Assembly (NCBI GenBank): GCA_023055355.1 | Contig: JALJCS010000009.1 | Span: 44,794,501 to 44,858,500, forward strand | Direction of reading: 5' to 3' | Length of the DNA: 64,000 nt | From: Agelaius tricolor | Lineage: Eukaryota > Chordata > Aves > Passeriformes > Icteridae | Shown here: one piece after another, positions 25,101-35,060 of the stretch | Numbering within the stretch: position 1 is the stretch's first letter | How the letters are laid out: every line of letters starts with the position of its first letter | Position numbers and translations under genes: made by a program | Notes under the pieces: generated by a model | Told to the model about the DNA's origin: nothing | Seen by the model: only the letters and a program-made list of their open reading frames with translations | Databases searched by the model: none

Positions 25101-26512
25101 CAGAGAGCACTGACTCCTCAGCACTGGGCATAAATTGTGTAGGAGTAAAGGCTTTACAAAATTAAATGTGCAAATACATTTTGTGGGTCACAGAGATAGG
25201 AGCGGGTACAACTTCAGGTAGGGAATCAGAGCTGTGTATGATTTAAAGGAGGCATTTAAGATGCTGAATATAATCTGGAATTTATTTTTTTATCCTTGCC
25301 TTATTGGCCTCTATCTTTAGCAGGTTAGAGATTTACTTTTTGTAGCTCTTTTGTAGTCTGCTTCAGCAGACTTCCACCATTCTGAGGTCTCTTGGAAGGG
25401 CAGTTCTGAGCAAGTCTTGATCCTGAATTCATGTCTTCATATGTATTAGAAAAGAAACATCCTGCCTCCTAAAATCCTTACGTAGAACTTGAAATACATA
25501 AATCCACATTCAGAAGAGGATATATTTATTTGTTCTGGAAGTACACAAAGCCAAAAGTTACCACTGGCTTCAGCAAGAGTTGTTCATAGTTTGCCACCCG
25601 TAAAAACTGGGTGGTACAAGTGTCTAAAGAGCTAGGTAAAACCTGTGTGTTCAAATATCCTCTAAACTAGCTGAACAAATCTTGTTTCTAGGTTGCAAGA
25701 AAGAACCATTTCATAAAGTGTCACAGATAAATTTAGGAGATCATAATCTAAGGCAGACTGAATGCTGTAGACCCATGAGAGTAAGTTGTAACCGTGGTTG
25801 GTTATATGTCAACATTTAAAATGTTACGCTCAAGGTTACATGACCTTCTCCATCTTGTGATAGCTGTCATTTCATGTGAACCCTCATCTCAGCCCTTCCC
25901 AGTGCAAGTTGCCTGGGTGCACAGCCTCTCTGTGGCAGAAAACATAGACCAATATTGTGCTAGAAGAGCTGAAGAAAGGCACAGTGGAATTAGTTTAGCA
26001 GCAAATGAAAGATGTGTTTTAGTATCTGCAAGATCTTGTCTGATGGTTATTTGGAAAAAAAAAAAAAACGCAAACAAGTGATTTAGAGAGCACACACATC
26101 AGAGAAAGGCAAATGCAGAGACCCCTTGCTTTTAGGCACATTTTGCATTGTTGCTTACTGCTAATGTTATCTCCTCCCTGCTCAACTTTCCCTATTTTTA
26201 GCTCTTGCATCCGGTGGCTCTCTTCCAATAACATCACTGGATGCAACTGGAAACTTGGTGTTTGCCAATGCTGGAGGTACCCCTAACATCGTCACTGCCC
26301 CTCTGTTCCTGAACCCTCAGAACCTTTCTCTGCTCACCAGCAACCCAGTTAGCTTGGTCTCTGCAGCTGCAGCCTCCGCAGGGGCCTCTGGACCAGTCGC
26401 CAGCCTTCACGCCACCTCCACCTCAGCCGAGTCCATCCAGAACTCTCTCCTCACAGTGGCCTCTGCCAGCGGGGCCACGTCCACCACCACTACTGCCTCC
26501 AAGGCACAGTGA
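4071..26512 (+). CDS. POU2F1: POU2F1 (Oct-1) partial coding region, ten 3' exons joined
   Basis: Octamer-binding transcription factor of the nucleus. It binds ATGCAAAT-type sites through a bipartite POU domain and regulates histone H2B, snRNA and immune genes (family knowledge). The exons are 4071-4197, 11221-11315, 13566-13739, 17443-17584, 19697-19842, 20340-20519, 23313-23418, 23843-24188, 24946-25034 and 26202-26512. They join in phase throughout into 571 residues plus stop. In this partial protein the POU-specific domain spans roughly residues 106-180, the homeodomain roughly 206-265, and the Ser/Thr/Ala-rich C-terminus the rest. Human Oct-1 has 743 residues, so about 170 N-terminal residues lie before the window. 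Every exon aligns almost residue for residue with the mammalian protein as I know it. No frameshift or premature stop was seen. Confidence 0.97.
6602..6799 (+). repeat. Unidentified interspersed repeat, copy 1
   Basis: Begins CAAGTACCTGCCCC and ends near TCCATTTCTATC. Apart from an internal AT-rich expansion it matches the copy at 8365-8508 in the same orientation with only a handful of mismatches. I do not recognise the family. Confidence 0.85.
6638..6706 (+). repeat. AT-rich simple repeat (A-run and AAAATT-type units)
   Basis: A run of thirteen A followed by irregular units of the AAAATT / AAATTA type. It sits inside repeat copy 1. Copy 2 has only a short A-run at the same place, so this is a local expansion. 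Confidence 0.85.
8222..8364 (-). mobile_element. CR1-type LINE fragment (3' end), interrupted
   Basis: On the + strand the segment contains GGTTGGAAGGGACCTCTAGA, followed by a degraded form of the usual CR1 continuation. This is the reverse complement of the CR1 3' end, so the element lies on the - strand. It is badly diverged and stops abruptly where repeat copy 2 begins at 8365. Confidence 0.8.
8365..8508 (+). repeat. Unidentified interspersed repeat, copy 2
   Basis: Starts CAAGTACCTGCCCC and runs to TCCATTTCTATC, parallel to copy 1 at 6602-6799. It lies directly against CR1-like sequence on its left. No clear target-site duplication was seen. Confidence 0.85.
8561..8740 (-). mobile_element. 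Probable CR1-type LINE fragment (internal part)
   Basis: Contains blocks such as TTGTCCACAGACCTGCTGAG and GATAATAAAGATGTTAAGCA, which resemble a common antisense CR1 segment of bird genomes as I remember it. It may belong with the fragment at 8222-8364, split by the repeat between them. Family assignment is less certain than for the other CR1 pieces. Confidence 0.5.
11221..11315 (+). CDS. POU2F1: POU2F1 exon: Gln/Leu-rich segment
   Basis: The two first bases complete a Gly codon. The exon then encodes [20 protein letters not shown] and continues to TLASQ. The acceptor region is CTCAGCAG, a tandem (NAGNAG) acceptor. The second AG (11219-11220) gives the sequence expected from mammals. The donor is gtcagg at 11316. 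Length is 95 bases. Confidence 0.96.
11316..13565 (+). other. POU2F1: POU2F1 intron, 2.25 kb
   Basis: No exon or interspersed repeat was recognised. It contains a perfect octamer ATTTGCAT at 13154-13161. The acceptor is at 13564-13565. Confidence 0.9.
13566..13739 (+). CDS. POU2F1: POU2F1 exon: start of the POU-specific domain
   Basis: 58 complete codons. The first 30 or so encode a Pro/Thr/Ser-rich lead-in ([20 protein letters not shown]). The POU-specific domain then begins with [20 protein letters not shown] and continues to KLGFTQ, which covers helix 1 and the start of helix 2. The donor gtgaga starts at 13740. The phase is 0 on both sides. Confidence 0.97.
13740..17442 (+). other. POU2F1: POU2F1 intron, 3.7 kb, inside the POU-specific domain
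   Basis: No exon was recognised. It holds a CTCF-like motif at 14834-14849 and an AT-rich block with several TAAT-type homeodomain cores at about 15000-15300. The rest is unremarkable. Confidence 0.88.
17443..17584 (+). CDS. POU2F1: POU2F1 exon: rest of the POU-specific domain
   Basis: Encodes [20 protein letters not shown] followed by [20 protein letters not shown] and EKWLND. This holds the DNA-recognition helix of the POU-specific domain ([11 protein letters not shown]) and its last helix. The acceptor is tccag at 17438-17442 and the donor gtgaat at 17585. The exon is 142 bases and ends one base into a Glu codon. Confidence 0.97.
17585..19696 (+). other. POU2F1: POU2F1 intron, 2.1 kb
   Basis: No exon, interspersed repeat or strong motif was recognised. 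It ends with the acceptor ttcag at 19692-19696. Confidence 0.9.
19697..19842 (+). CDS. POU2F1: POU2F1 exon: linker and start of the homeodomain
   Basis: Encodes the flexible Ser-rich linker ([18 protein letters not shown], then GQGIEGLN) and the homeodomain N-terminal arm [15 protein letters not shown] through ALEKSFLE. The basic arm contacts the minor groove and acts as nuclear localisation signal in this family. The linker carries GQG where the main human isoform, as I recall it, has only G. The donor gtcagt starts at 19843. Confidence 0.97.
19843..20339 (+). other. POU2F1: POU2F1 intron, 0.5 kb
   Basis: A short intron that splits the homeodomain after helix 1. Nothing else was seen in it. 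Confidence 0.92.
20340..20519 (+). CDS. POU2F1: POU2F1 exon: homeodomain helices 2 and 3
   Basis: 60 complete codons. They start [20 protein letters not shown] and continue through recognition helix [18 protein letters not shown], with the Cys at homeodomain position 50 and the Asn at 51 that are typical of POU factors. A Ser/Gly-rich segment ([10 protein letters not shown]) then begins the C-terminal region. Two changes from human are DE for EE and A for T in helix 2. Confidence 0.97.
20520..23312 (+). other. POU2F1: POU2F1 intron, 2.8 kb
   Basis: Contains one CR1 fragment (20960-21145). No exon was recognised. The acceptor is tccag at 23308-23312. Confidence 0.9.
20960..21145 (+). mobile_element. 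CR1 LINE 3'-end fragment
   Basis: Reads GCACTGGAACAGGTTGCCCA, then a degraded body, and ends near a relic of the CR1 tail (TTTGATTCTGTATC). The orientation is the same as POU2F1. It is old and diverged. Confidence 0.85.
23313..23418 (+). CDS. POU2F1: POU2F1 exon: C-terminal region, part 1
   Basis: Encodes [20 protein letters not shown] and [15 protein letters not shown], the start of the Ser/Thr-rich C-terminal regulatory region. The exon is 106 bases and ends one base into a Gly codon. The donor gtaagg is at 23419. Confidence 0.96.
23419..23842 (+). other. POU2F1: POU2F1 intron, 0.4 kb
   Basis: A short intron between two C-terminal exons. Nothing notable was seen in it. Confidence 0.93.
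23843..24188 (+). CDS. POU2F1: POU2F1 exon: Ser/Thr/Ala-rich activation region
   Basis: The longest internal exon, 346 bases. It begins with [20 protein letters not shown] and continues with alternating Ser-Pro and Ser-Ala runs ([20 protein letters not shown]). It ends with an Ala-rich segment ([20 protein letters not shown], then [20 protein letters not shown]). Low-complexity Ser/Thr and Ala content is normal for the Oct-1 C-terminus. The donor gtaagg starts at 24189. Confidence 0.97.
24189..24945 (+). other. POU2F1: POU2F1 intron, 0.76 kb
   Basis: A perfect octamer ATGCAAAT lies at 24547-24554. Nothing else was seen. Confidence 0.92.
24946..25034 (+). CDS. POU2F1: POU2F1 exon: C-terminal region, part 3
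   Basis: Encodes [20 protein letters not shown] and SNSTLATIQ. The acceptor is tgcag at 24941-24945 and the donor gtcagt at 25035. The exon is 89 bases, and both junctions agree in phase with the neighbouring exons. Confidence 0.96.
25035..26201 (+). other. POU2F1: POU2F1 last intron, 1.2 kb
   Basis: No exon or interspersed repeat was recognised. It ends in the acceptor tttag at 26197-26201. Confidence 0.92.
26202..26512 (+). CDS. POU2F1: POU2F1 last coding exon and stop
   Basis: Encodes [20 protein letters not shown] and [20 protein letters not shown], then a Ser/Ala-rich tail ending in TTTTASKAQ and the stop TGA at 26510-26512. The C-terminus is the same as that of mammalian Oct-1. Confidence 0.98.
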
Positions 26513-26625
26513 GCCGGGCTGGGCTCTGCTCCAGCAGCCTGGGTCACTGTGCGCTGGGATCGGCTGCCAGCCCGGTCGATGGACTGAAAATGCCATGGGC
26601 ATCCTCTCACCGTGTTGCTGGGGAC

Positions 26626-26626
26626 A

Positions 26627-26661
<35 letters not shown>

Positions 26662-26672
26662 AGGAAAAATAT

Positions 26673-26703
<31 letters not shown>

Positions 26704-26755
26704 AAAAAAAAAAAGGAGAAAAAAAAAAAAACAAAAGCAAAACAGGAAGGATTTA
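26626..26755 (+). repeat. Homopurine tract: GA repeats then A-rich
   Basis: About 35 bases of GA dinucleotides with one AAAG interruption, followed by about 90 bases of A-rich sequence with a few C. It begins about 115 bases after the POU2F1 stop codon. Confidence 0.9.
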
Positions 26756-26785
26756 AAGCTGGGACAGACATTTGCCTAATTTTAT

Positions 26786-26791
26786 AATAAA
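26786..26791 (+). terminator. POU2F1: Proximal poly(A) signal AATAAA of POU2F1 (candidate)
   Basis: A perfect AATAAA, followed within 15 bases by a T-rich stretch (GTCTTTTC). It would give a 3' UTR of only about 300 bases. Confidence 0.45.
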
Positions 26792-27147
26792 CACTGTCTT
26801 TTCAGGATCGCTTCATGGATCGGAGAACTTTCTAACCAAAAATGTAAAAAAAAAAAAAAAAACCACAAAAAAACTAAAAACCGCAAAAACACAAAAAAAG
26901 TGAAAGGACTACTTATCATTTCCAGCAGTCACAATGACAAGTTAAGGTGGGTTATCAGTTCAAACATAGGAAGGGGATTTCTTGGTTTTTTTGGTCTAAA
27001 TATCTTTCTTTTTTAATTATCATTTTATAGGTCTGTTGTACAGGCCATTATGTCATACAAGGTGTTTATAATCGTATCAATCATGTTGGGGGTTCCTTTC
27101 TTAACTGGTACAATTTAGGCAGGCCTGTATTACTGGTGTATCTCTAT

Positions 27148-27191
27148 TATTATTATTATGATTATTATTATTATTATTTTTATATATATAG
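27148..27191 (+). repeat. (TTA)n followed by (TA)n simple repeat
   Basis: About ten TTA units with one TGA interruption, then TATATATATA, in the POU2F1 3' UTR. Confidence 0.85.
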
Positions 27192-28941
27192 TTTGGACGC
27201 ATTTGTCTTTTGCTCCTGGATTATTTTCAGCGAGCTCCCACACCATGGGGGGAGGGTGGGGGGGTGGAGAGGAAGAATGGAGCACAAATAGACTTTCTAT
27301 CCTAATCTTCTGGAAATGTTCTGAACAGTTTCCTCATCCTTGAATTTGTCTAATGCCTACTTGTAGGGGTCAGAAGAATTTATGTTCATCATTTGTGCAG
27401 GAAGCTCAGTGCAGCAGCAGAGATCATTGTGTGCAAACTTCCAGGCTGGTCTCTGCTTTGTAAGCAGAGGTAGGAATTTGCTCCCGACTGCCATTCTTCT
27501 CTCAAATATTTAGACAAAACAGCCAAATTCTGCTCTTAGCTTCGTGTGCTTGGTTCCTTTCACTTCAGAGAGTGGGATGTGACCTCCCGAGTGTGGATTG
27601 TGTGACAATACTGATGGCTCTTCTGTTCCATAGATTTCGTTTTGCTGTGCAAAAGCACACACAAATATTTAAAAACCATCATGACCCAGGCTAATTGGCA
27701 GCATTAAAGCAGCATCTAGAGTCCTAGATACCCTCTAGGTGAGTTGGTACCGGATTTCAGAAGGTCACATTCTCCCCATTCATAGCAATATTCCTTGTCT
27801 GATGCTTCCAACACTATTTAGAAGAGCTTCCTAGTAAAACAAAAAGTGCTTCTGGCTGCAAAAGACAGGAGCCAGGACTATGGGAACAGAAGGTGCCATT
27901 GTTAATGCCAACACAACAGAGCCACTCTGGGGCCTTGCACACCCCGGGCTGATCTCATATGGTCTCTGAGCTGCGGGGTGAGCGCGGCAATCGGCGCCTC
28001 TGGCCAGCGCCTGGCACTGCAGCTCACTTTTCAAGGGTGATTCTGATCTGTGGAGCAAAGGATATTTTTGTGGATGAGGAAGGAGTAATGAACTGTACAG
28101 AAGTTAGATCTGTATATTCTTAAATATACAATCCAGTGTCTGAACCAAAAAAGAAAAATGATTTTTAAAGAGAGAAGACTGGATCACTGCAATGCAGTTC
28201 ACGTTAAACTTTCCATTCCTGATGGATTTAAAGGTTTCTGCCATGTGTACAAAACTAAATTACTTTTAGCTAGTAAGGGTATTAGAAGAGTCCCTTTCCC
28301 ACCCACCCCCTTTTCTTTTGTCACCAGAGTGTCCTAAAATAATGAGCTGATGCAGCTATGTTCGTTTTGTTGATGATTCAGGGGGATCCTGGAGTTTCTC
28401 ATCCAAGATCCGGAAGGCAGCAACTTTAAACTCCACACATGCCTTTGGTTTGTGACCTGAGCATGTGGGAGTTGTGTTTGCACTCAAGTGGCAGAACCCC
28501 TTATCTCTCCCCCCACCACCATGGTTTTGCTCTGTTCATCTCTAACTCTCCACCTTCCTGTTTTACTGATATTTAAACCAATTACCCCTAAAACTTCAAA
28601 ACTAGTGAACTGCAAGCAGGGAAACTAACAAATGTCCGTCCACCGTTTCTTATGTGTTTTTGATTTTTTTATGTTTTATTTTTTTAAAACTAAGCTTGAA
28701 CCAAAGTCAATTTCTAGCAAGCTGCTGTACTAATGGACTAGTTTGTGTAAGTGCAGTTCAGATGCAGAGAGGCGATAGATGCTACTGACAATTTCTTTTT
28801 CATTTGTCTTTTGTTTTTATTAATTTTATATAAAAGTTGCTGCTTGTTTTTAATCTTTTTTTTTTTTTTTTGGTTGGTAATTTGTGTTATCCTTGGGGCA
28901 GACTCTTAACTTGATTTTAATTTGTTTTCTTTTATTTGATG

Positions 28942-28949
28942 TGTAAATA
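28942..28949 (+). promoter_or_regulatory. Pumilio-type motif TGTAAATA in 3' UTR
   Basis: An exact match to the PUM consensus TGTANATA. It is one short motif in 11 kb, so its function is an inference. Confidence 0.35.
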
Positions 28950-29643
28950 GAATGGCAATGTCAGAGGATTGTTATCCAAGAGGTCCCACCTTTATCCCCC
29001 CAGTATGGATGAATCTCTGTATTTTTGATACGTCTCTACGTCTTCAGGCTGTGCAGGAGACTTTTAGGGCTATGAATAATACTGCAAAAATGGCAATGGC
29101 CCACAGCAAAAGCTTCAGAGCAGCAACAGGTACAGCTGGGTGAGCTTCAGGGAGGTAGGGAAAAAGTAGAAGAGAAGATGCTGGTGCCCACTGTGCTGGT
29201 CTGGAGGCCACAGCACGGTCTGTAGTTTCTACCAAAGGAATGCAAGTCCTTGGACTTGTTTTGAGTGAAGTAAGAGGATGGGGAAAACCGCAGCTGTAGC
29301 GTTTGTTCCTGACTCTGAAAGTCCCTGCTTACTTTCACGCCTGTGCAAAAGTACAATTTATCAGGAAGCTTTTTTGGTTGGGGGGGGAGACCACCGGGCT
29401 CATCTCGGATGGATTCCCTCCTCCCAAGGGTTTTGTGGTGGGTGGGGGGCGTGGTCCTTGCAGATATCTAGGAAACACAAAGAAAGGTGGGCCTTAAATC
29501 AGTGGAAAATCCTCTCTCCACAGTTCCAGGAGACTGTGCCATTAGCTGTCTGAATGAGTTTTCATGTCCCATTCTTGCTGGTTTGTGGTTGGGAGAGGGT
29601 CTTGTTGAGTACATATCTGGAACACTAATGCAGCTTGGATGGT

Positions 29644-29652
29644 TTATTTATT
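29644..29652 (+). promoter_or_regulatory. AU-rich nonamer TTATTTATT in 3' UTR
   Basis: An exact AU-rich element nonamer, of the kind bound by mRNA-decay factors. It is isolated, so the effect is uncertain. Confidence 0.35.
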
Positions 29653-31789
29653 ATAAAAATCTGCTTTTTTTCCTGACTACCTTTGCATTGGTCACATGGC
29701 TTTGGTGTGAGCACCTTATACCCCTTTCTTTACCCTCCTCTTCTCTACCCCATCACCCTATCTGGGGCCCAGATTCCAGGGAATTTCTTAGCGAGTTTTT
29801 TTCTGAGAGAAACTGGAAACTCAGAGTAGCCACATATCCAAAAAAGCTTGGTTTTGTTTGCAGAAACTGACATAATACCCAAACAGCACATATCCTATGG
29901 CATCCATTGCCAGTGTGCTCTGATTCATTGTCCCCTAAAACATCCCTGTGACTGACTGACTGTTGTTCCTGGAGCCTACCTTTCATCCCTATCGGTGTTT
30001 TTCCTCATGGATGCTGGCTACCTCCAGTGTTTAGGTGAAAGACAGGAATCAGACTGGCAGTGGGTGTACACCTGCCAGGTTAGAGTGCATGTGCTCCTTC
30101 AGAGAATGAAAAGAATATGAGATCATGTACCAGAATTTAGAAGAAGTTTCTTTTTTAAATCGTCATCATGCTGGCAGCAGAAATTGATGCATCTGAAAAG
30201 AAACAATAACAATTGTGTACAGACCCAGTAAATATGATCACAGGAAGTTTGGTGGTGTGTTGGAAAAGGATAATAGCATCTCTTTTTCAGACTTCCATGT
30301 CTCTGTATTTAAAGGTGAGAGGGTTGCTTTTCATAGTTGCAAGCATGTCACAGTACCCAGGCAAGAAAAGATAAGGTGAAAAGCTCTCCCTGCAGACAGG
30401 GATAGTTCAAAAAGCAAGAGATTTCCAGGAAAACAAACACAGATATGCCCGGAAGGTCAAAAACAATTTAAAGAATGGCTTCAGGAGTTGGTCTTGTAGC
30501 TTGGTGATGACATTTTTTTCTGATCTTAAGAAAAACGTGTTTTGCTTTAGCACACTTTGGCTTTAGCACACTTGGTCACCTTAGAACCCACTCTCCACTG
30601 TCACTGTGGAAGGATTCACAAACAGCCCAAAGAAAGTACACACAGCCAGGTGTGGCTGCTTCCAATTGTTACCTCTGCTTAGATTTCCTCCAGAGCATTT
30701 ATTTTGTTTCTCAGTCACTGTACAATACCTGTTAGTTGAAGTACGTTTTTATCAATCACTGTGAGGTGGTGTGGATGTGACATCTCTCGGAACTGTGACC
30801 TAATGTTCAAATGCCACCTCTGTAAGCCTCACACGGGGTGCTTTGACACATTTCTGTGGCTGAGTTAGTGAAGGACACAGGAGAGTTAATTCCTTAACTC
30901 TGTGCACATTCCTGCAAAGCAGCGTTCCTTAAAACGGGAATTCCCTCTTTTTTTGTTGTTGTTGCCAATGAAGCAGCACAACCATTACAGCTGGAGCCAT
31001 ACCACAGATACTAAACCAAAGCAACATCTAATTTACCTTAAATATTAATTCATATTTTCTTAGATAAAGACATATATAAAGATACAGTTATCTTAAAGAG
31101 GCAGGTAGCTTCTCATGGTCATTAGAGTGTTTTAGGAGGGATAAAATAATGCATGGTCCAAACTTTCAATGATACTTGGTTTTAAACTGGAAGTTTAAAA
31201 TGTAGATGTTTTTACTGCCGCATTAACTTTACAAAGAGTCACTATTCCCTATTCCTGTTCTGCCTGAAATGGTTAAATGCTGTTTCTCCACACCCTGTAG
31301 CCCAGCATTCCTGTTGGATGTTGCCTAGGGTGGAGTATTACCAAAGGAATAAGCTGGCCTGCTGCTCCCCAGTGCATTTATGGCTGTCAGTTCTCACACA
31401 GCCAACTCAAATCTCTTTCTATTTTTGCAACCAGGACATCTGCCCTCTCCCTCCCAAAGTACTATAGCAATATAGAATTCAAGATACCTACCTTGCACAA
31501 GTTCTGCCCTTCTCACTCATTAAATCTCTTGTTGCTGCTTGTGAGTTTCTCTCTTCTTTCCAGAGGGGAGTCCCCTAAAATACTTTAAAGATATTTGACA
31601 GGGAGGATTTTTTTCAAAAACCTGTTGGCTCACAATTCACAGTTTCTTAAGATGTTCATATCTTTGTCTCCACGTTGTGAGTGGTACCTGGTTCCCTCTG
31701 TGTCAGTGCAAGTAGTTTCAGTGCTTTTGGAACGATGAAAAGCAATTCCTCTATTTGCATATCTTCACACATGGACACAGTAATGCACA

Positions 31790-31828
31790 AAAAAAAAAAA
31801 AAAAAAAAACCCAAAACAAAAAAAACCC
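31790..31828 (+). repeat. Poly-A / A-rich run
   Basis: About twenty A followed by CCC and more A-rich sequence, inside the POU2F1 3' UTR. It may be the tail of an old retroposed copy, but no body of such an element was recognised beside it. Confidence 0.7.
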
Positions 31829-33199
31829 TTGATTTTTTTCAACTTCTCTATCTGCATTTGATCTGTCTGCCACTTCTCCCAGGATACTCCAAGTGGGGAC
31901 ATGCTCTGAATTTTTACCCCTGTTGGGATGCTGTTAGGAGGGCATTAGGGAGATTGCACTGAAATTACAGATAGTTTAACTGTGGGAGAAAAGACATCTT
32001 TGACTCATGTGGACAAATAAGGTCAGCATGTAGAACGTATCAGGTACTTCTTTTCTGACCAAATTCCTGAACATGAAGCAGCTACTGAGCTTTGTCTTGG
32101 GGCTGCTTTTAGGTCCATCAGTGATGCCCTGCTAAGAACCGTCCATAACTGGAATAATCTGGGCCCCCTTTCTCCCTCCCTGTCTCCGTCCCTCTGCCTC
32201 TTTCCCTCCTTGCTCCTTCCCCCTCTTCCCTCAGCGAAAGGTAGCACCATACAGCTCTGAGAACAATACTTGTAGGTAGCAGCTGGCTTCTGGCACCTTC
32301 ATAAAATACCTCAGCATAGCTTAGCATTGTCGCAGAACTGGTTTTAAACTGAAAAAATCAGAAGAGAAAAGCAAACTTTATAAATAGTGGAGATAATTCT
32401 AGCTGTAGAGTTTAGTTGAACTGATGGTTTATTATGATTGATAAACATGATTATGCTGTATGTATTTGAGATCCTGTTTATAGGTTACAACTTTATAGGG
32501 TCGGGTGGGGGTGGGTGGATGTTGGGGGCAGAGAAGGGGGTTTGACTGTGTTAGAAGGAAAATGTTTGCTCATAAATTTTTTTCCTTGTATCTGTCTTGC
32601 CAAAGGAAACATTTTGTCGCTCCTGGGTTTGGGATTGTTGTTTGGTTGGTTTATCTGTGGTCTAATCTGCAGCACAGCACGTGGTGGCATGCAGGTTACT
32701 GGTGGGGTTGCTGTTCAGGGTCCTTTCGAGTGTGCGCACACTTCCCTCCCTCTCGGCCTTTCCTTGCCCCTCGCTGGGATCTGAAGATGAGGCAACAACT
32801 ATCGAGGAGGCTCAGGGGAGAGATGGCTGTACTGGGCTGGGATCGACCTCGGGGCTGGAAATCCGTTTCGGTTGAGTTGAGTTGCTCCAGAGCTGAACTG
32901 GGTCCGCTGTGTTTAACTCCAGGGAGGGACAAGAATGGTTGTCGCATCTTAATCTATCTGGGAGAGCAAAAGTGAAACAGGTTCCTTTTATCCCCCTTGT
33001 CTTGTTACTGAATGTAGGGCTTGTAGTGCTTGATAATAGGTGGAAAACTTTTTAAACACTTCCTTTTCTAATAGCAATGCTAATCCTGTCTAGACCAAAA
33101 ACTATGAAAGAAAAAACCAAACTGAGAGAGGTGAAAGCTAACCTACTCCTAACACCTGGCTGGTCTGCCTGAAAGGGTTGAAATACTGTGAGAAGGTTG

Positions 33200-33470
33200 T
33201 GGGAGAGGAGCTTTGAGGCGTTGTTGGCGAGGGACCAGGTCGTTCTCCTGGCCGATGTCTCGGTGTTGCGGTGGCAGTAGCAGAAGAGCGAGTGGTTCTT
33301 GCCTTGGGAGGGTGTTGCAGCCAGCTCCGGGTGGGCTCCAAGGCTCCCTGCCCGTTTCCCCCGGGGCTGCTGGAGCAGGGGAGGAGGGCAGGGTGTGCGT
33401 GGGTGGGTGTGTGTGCGAGTGCGTGTGAGCGCCGGCTGCGCGCGGGAGCGAGAGCTGCGTTTCTAAAGGA
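33200..33470. other. CpG-dense segment inside the POU2F1 3' UTR (1)
   Basis: More than 20 CpG by eye in about 270 bases, in surroundings that are CpG-poor. The right end is GCGCGCGGGAGCGAGAG. No gene was recognised on either strand. Confidence 0.7.
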
Positions 33471-34809
33471 GCTCCACTCCACTGGGGAGGGAGAATTCCC
33501 AGTGGCCTCGTAGGGAACCAAAGGCACTGATAAGTTGTCAGCTCTGCTGTTCTCAGAGCGGGTAAGAGGAAAAGCTGGGTGGGGGTTTTTTGAGCTTTGG
33601 GTCAGTGTCCCTTCCTCTAAGGACCTCATCTCTTGCGGGTACTCCCACCTTTTCTGCATGGAGTTGCATCGGCTCTGTGAAGACAAACGGTGTCTGGGGT
33701 TTGCCCAGTGCTGCAGGTCTTAGGCTGATGTTGGGATACAGTCAGGGAAAACTGTTTCTTTCCTTCAAATGTGGAAGCAGTGTAGTCCAAGGTCAGAGTC
33801 TGTTCAACGGCTTTTGCAGATGGTCTTTCTCTTAAGGGAGGGACCTTGAAGACTCCTTTCTTTGCTCCCCAAAGTAGCCTTGTACATGTTCATGTATCGT
33901 GCTATTGGGCTGAGCTGTTTTATCAGTGAACTTGGTGAGCTCTTGTGAAGAAAGGGAGGGAGGAAGGGGGAGAGCGGGTTGTCCAGCTACTCTTCCTCCG
34001 GACACCAATCGGGTTGCAGAACTTCACTGAAAGCTTTACTAATAGAATTGTTGTTCTGACATTATGTAAAAGTGGTATTAATATTGTGTGACTTTTCAAA
34101 GAGCTAGTTAGATTTATAGATAGGTAATAGGGATATTGAAGAAATGACTTCTCAAAGAAAAGAGCACTTGGAACAAAAGAAGTGGAAAACAAGGTGTGCT
34201 TTATGGAAAACAAATCTGAGGAAGGAAATGAAACAGCTTGTGGGAGGCGAGGGAAGATGATACCTTTGGCGTTCCTTAGTGCTGCTGAGGCTCAGCCCCA
34301 GAACTGGAACATACCCCCTCTGCCTTATTTCATCTCTCTACCAAACAGGACATTGTCAAGTAGCTCAGACCAAAACGCTGATCTGTCTTAAAACTGTGTC
34401 GGTCTGCTGGGGAATATTCTCCGGCAGAGCTTTACATAATACCGTAAGATACTTAATTTATCACGTTAGCTTCCCCTTCCCTCCCAAAATTGTCTTATCT
34501 GTTGTAGGCCCCACTTCAGGATTCACACTGCCTTTGGGGAATTCTGTGGCAGCAGCTACAGAAGCCCTGTTCCCTGAATGTCATAACTTCGTGTGCGTTC
34601 CAAGCCGGCACGTTGTGGTGCTATAAAACCCTGAGATTATTTAACAGTAGGAATCCCAAGACCTTAGGGAATGGCACGCCAAGGGGCAACTCGTGGAGAT
34701 CGCACAACCCCCTTGAGAAACGATTTAGGAACAAGAGCACCCGTGACAGTGTCCTGAGAACAAGGCAGTTGAGACAAAACCTTTAGTTCTTCCCCCATTC
34801 ACTCTCCAT

Positions 34810-35060
34810 GTGTGTCGGCCTCTGTGACCCCGGTGCTCCCTGCGTCCGAGCGAGTCCGAGGGGAAAACGCAAAGAGAAAGACTTGGAGCTCCGGGCCGCT
34901 CCCGGCGCGTTCCCTGCCGGGGAGCCGGGCCGCGCCTCCCCGCAGCGCGGGGAAGGGAAGGCAGCGCTGCGGGGCAGGGCTGGAGCAGCTCCGGCCCCGA
35001 GTGCCCCCCGAGCGCCCGGGCAGGAGCTCCTGCTGTGTCCCCGCCGTGCCGTTGTTCCAT
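34810..35060. other. CpG-dense segment inside the POU2F1 3' UTR (2)
   Basis: Over 30 CpG by eye in about 250 bases, including GGGCCGCTCCCGGCGCG. It is GC-rich, unlike its flanks. It could be an orphan CpG island or a GC-rich patch of the UTR. No exon was recognised. Confidence 0.7.

Noticed and set aside
33138..33686. A 182-residue open frame on the - strand
   Set aside because: It lies over a CpG-rich segment, is rich in Ser/Pro/Thr/Arg, and matches no family I know. Open frames are expected in GC-rich DNA.
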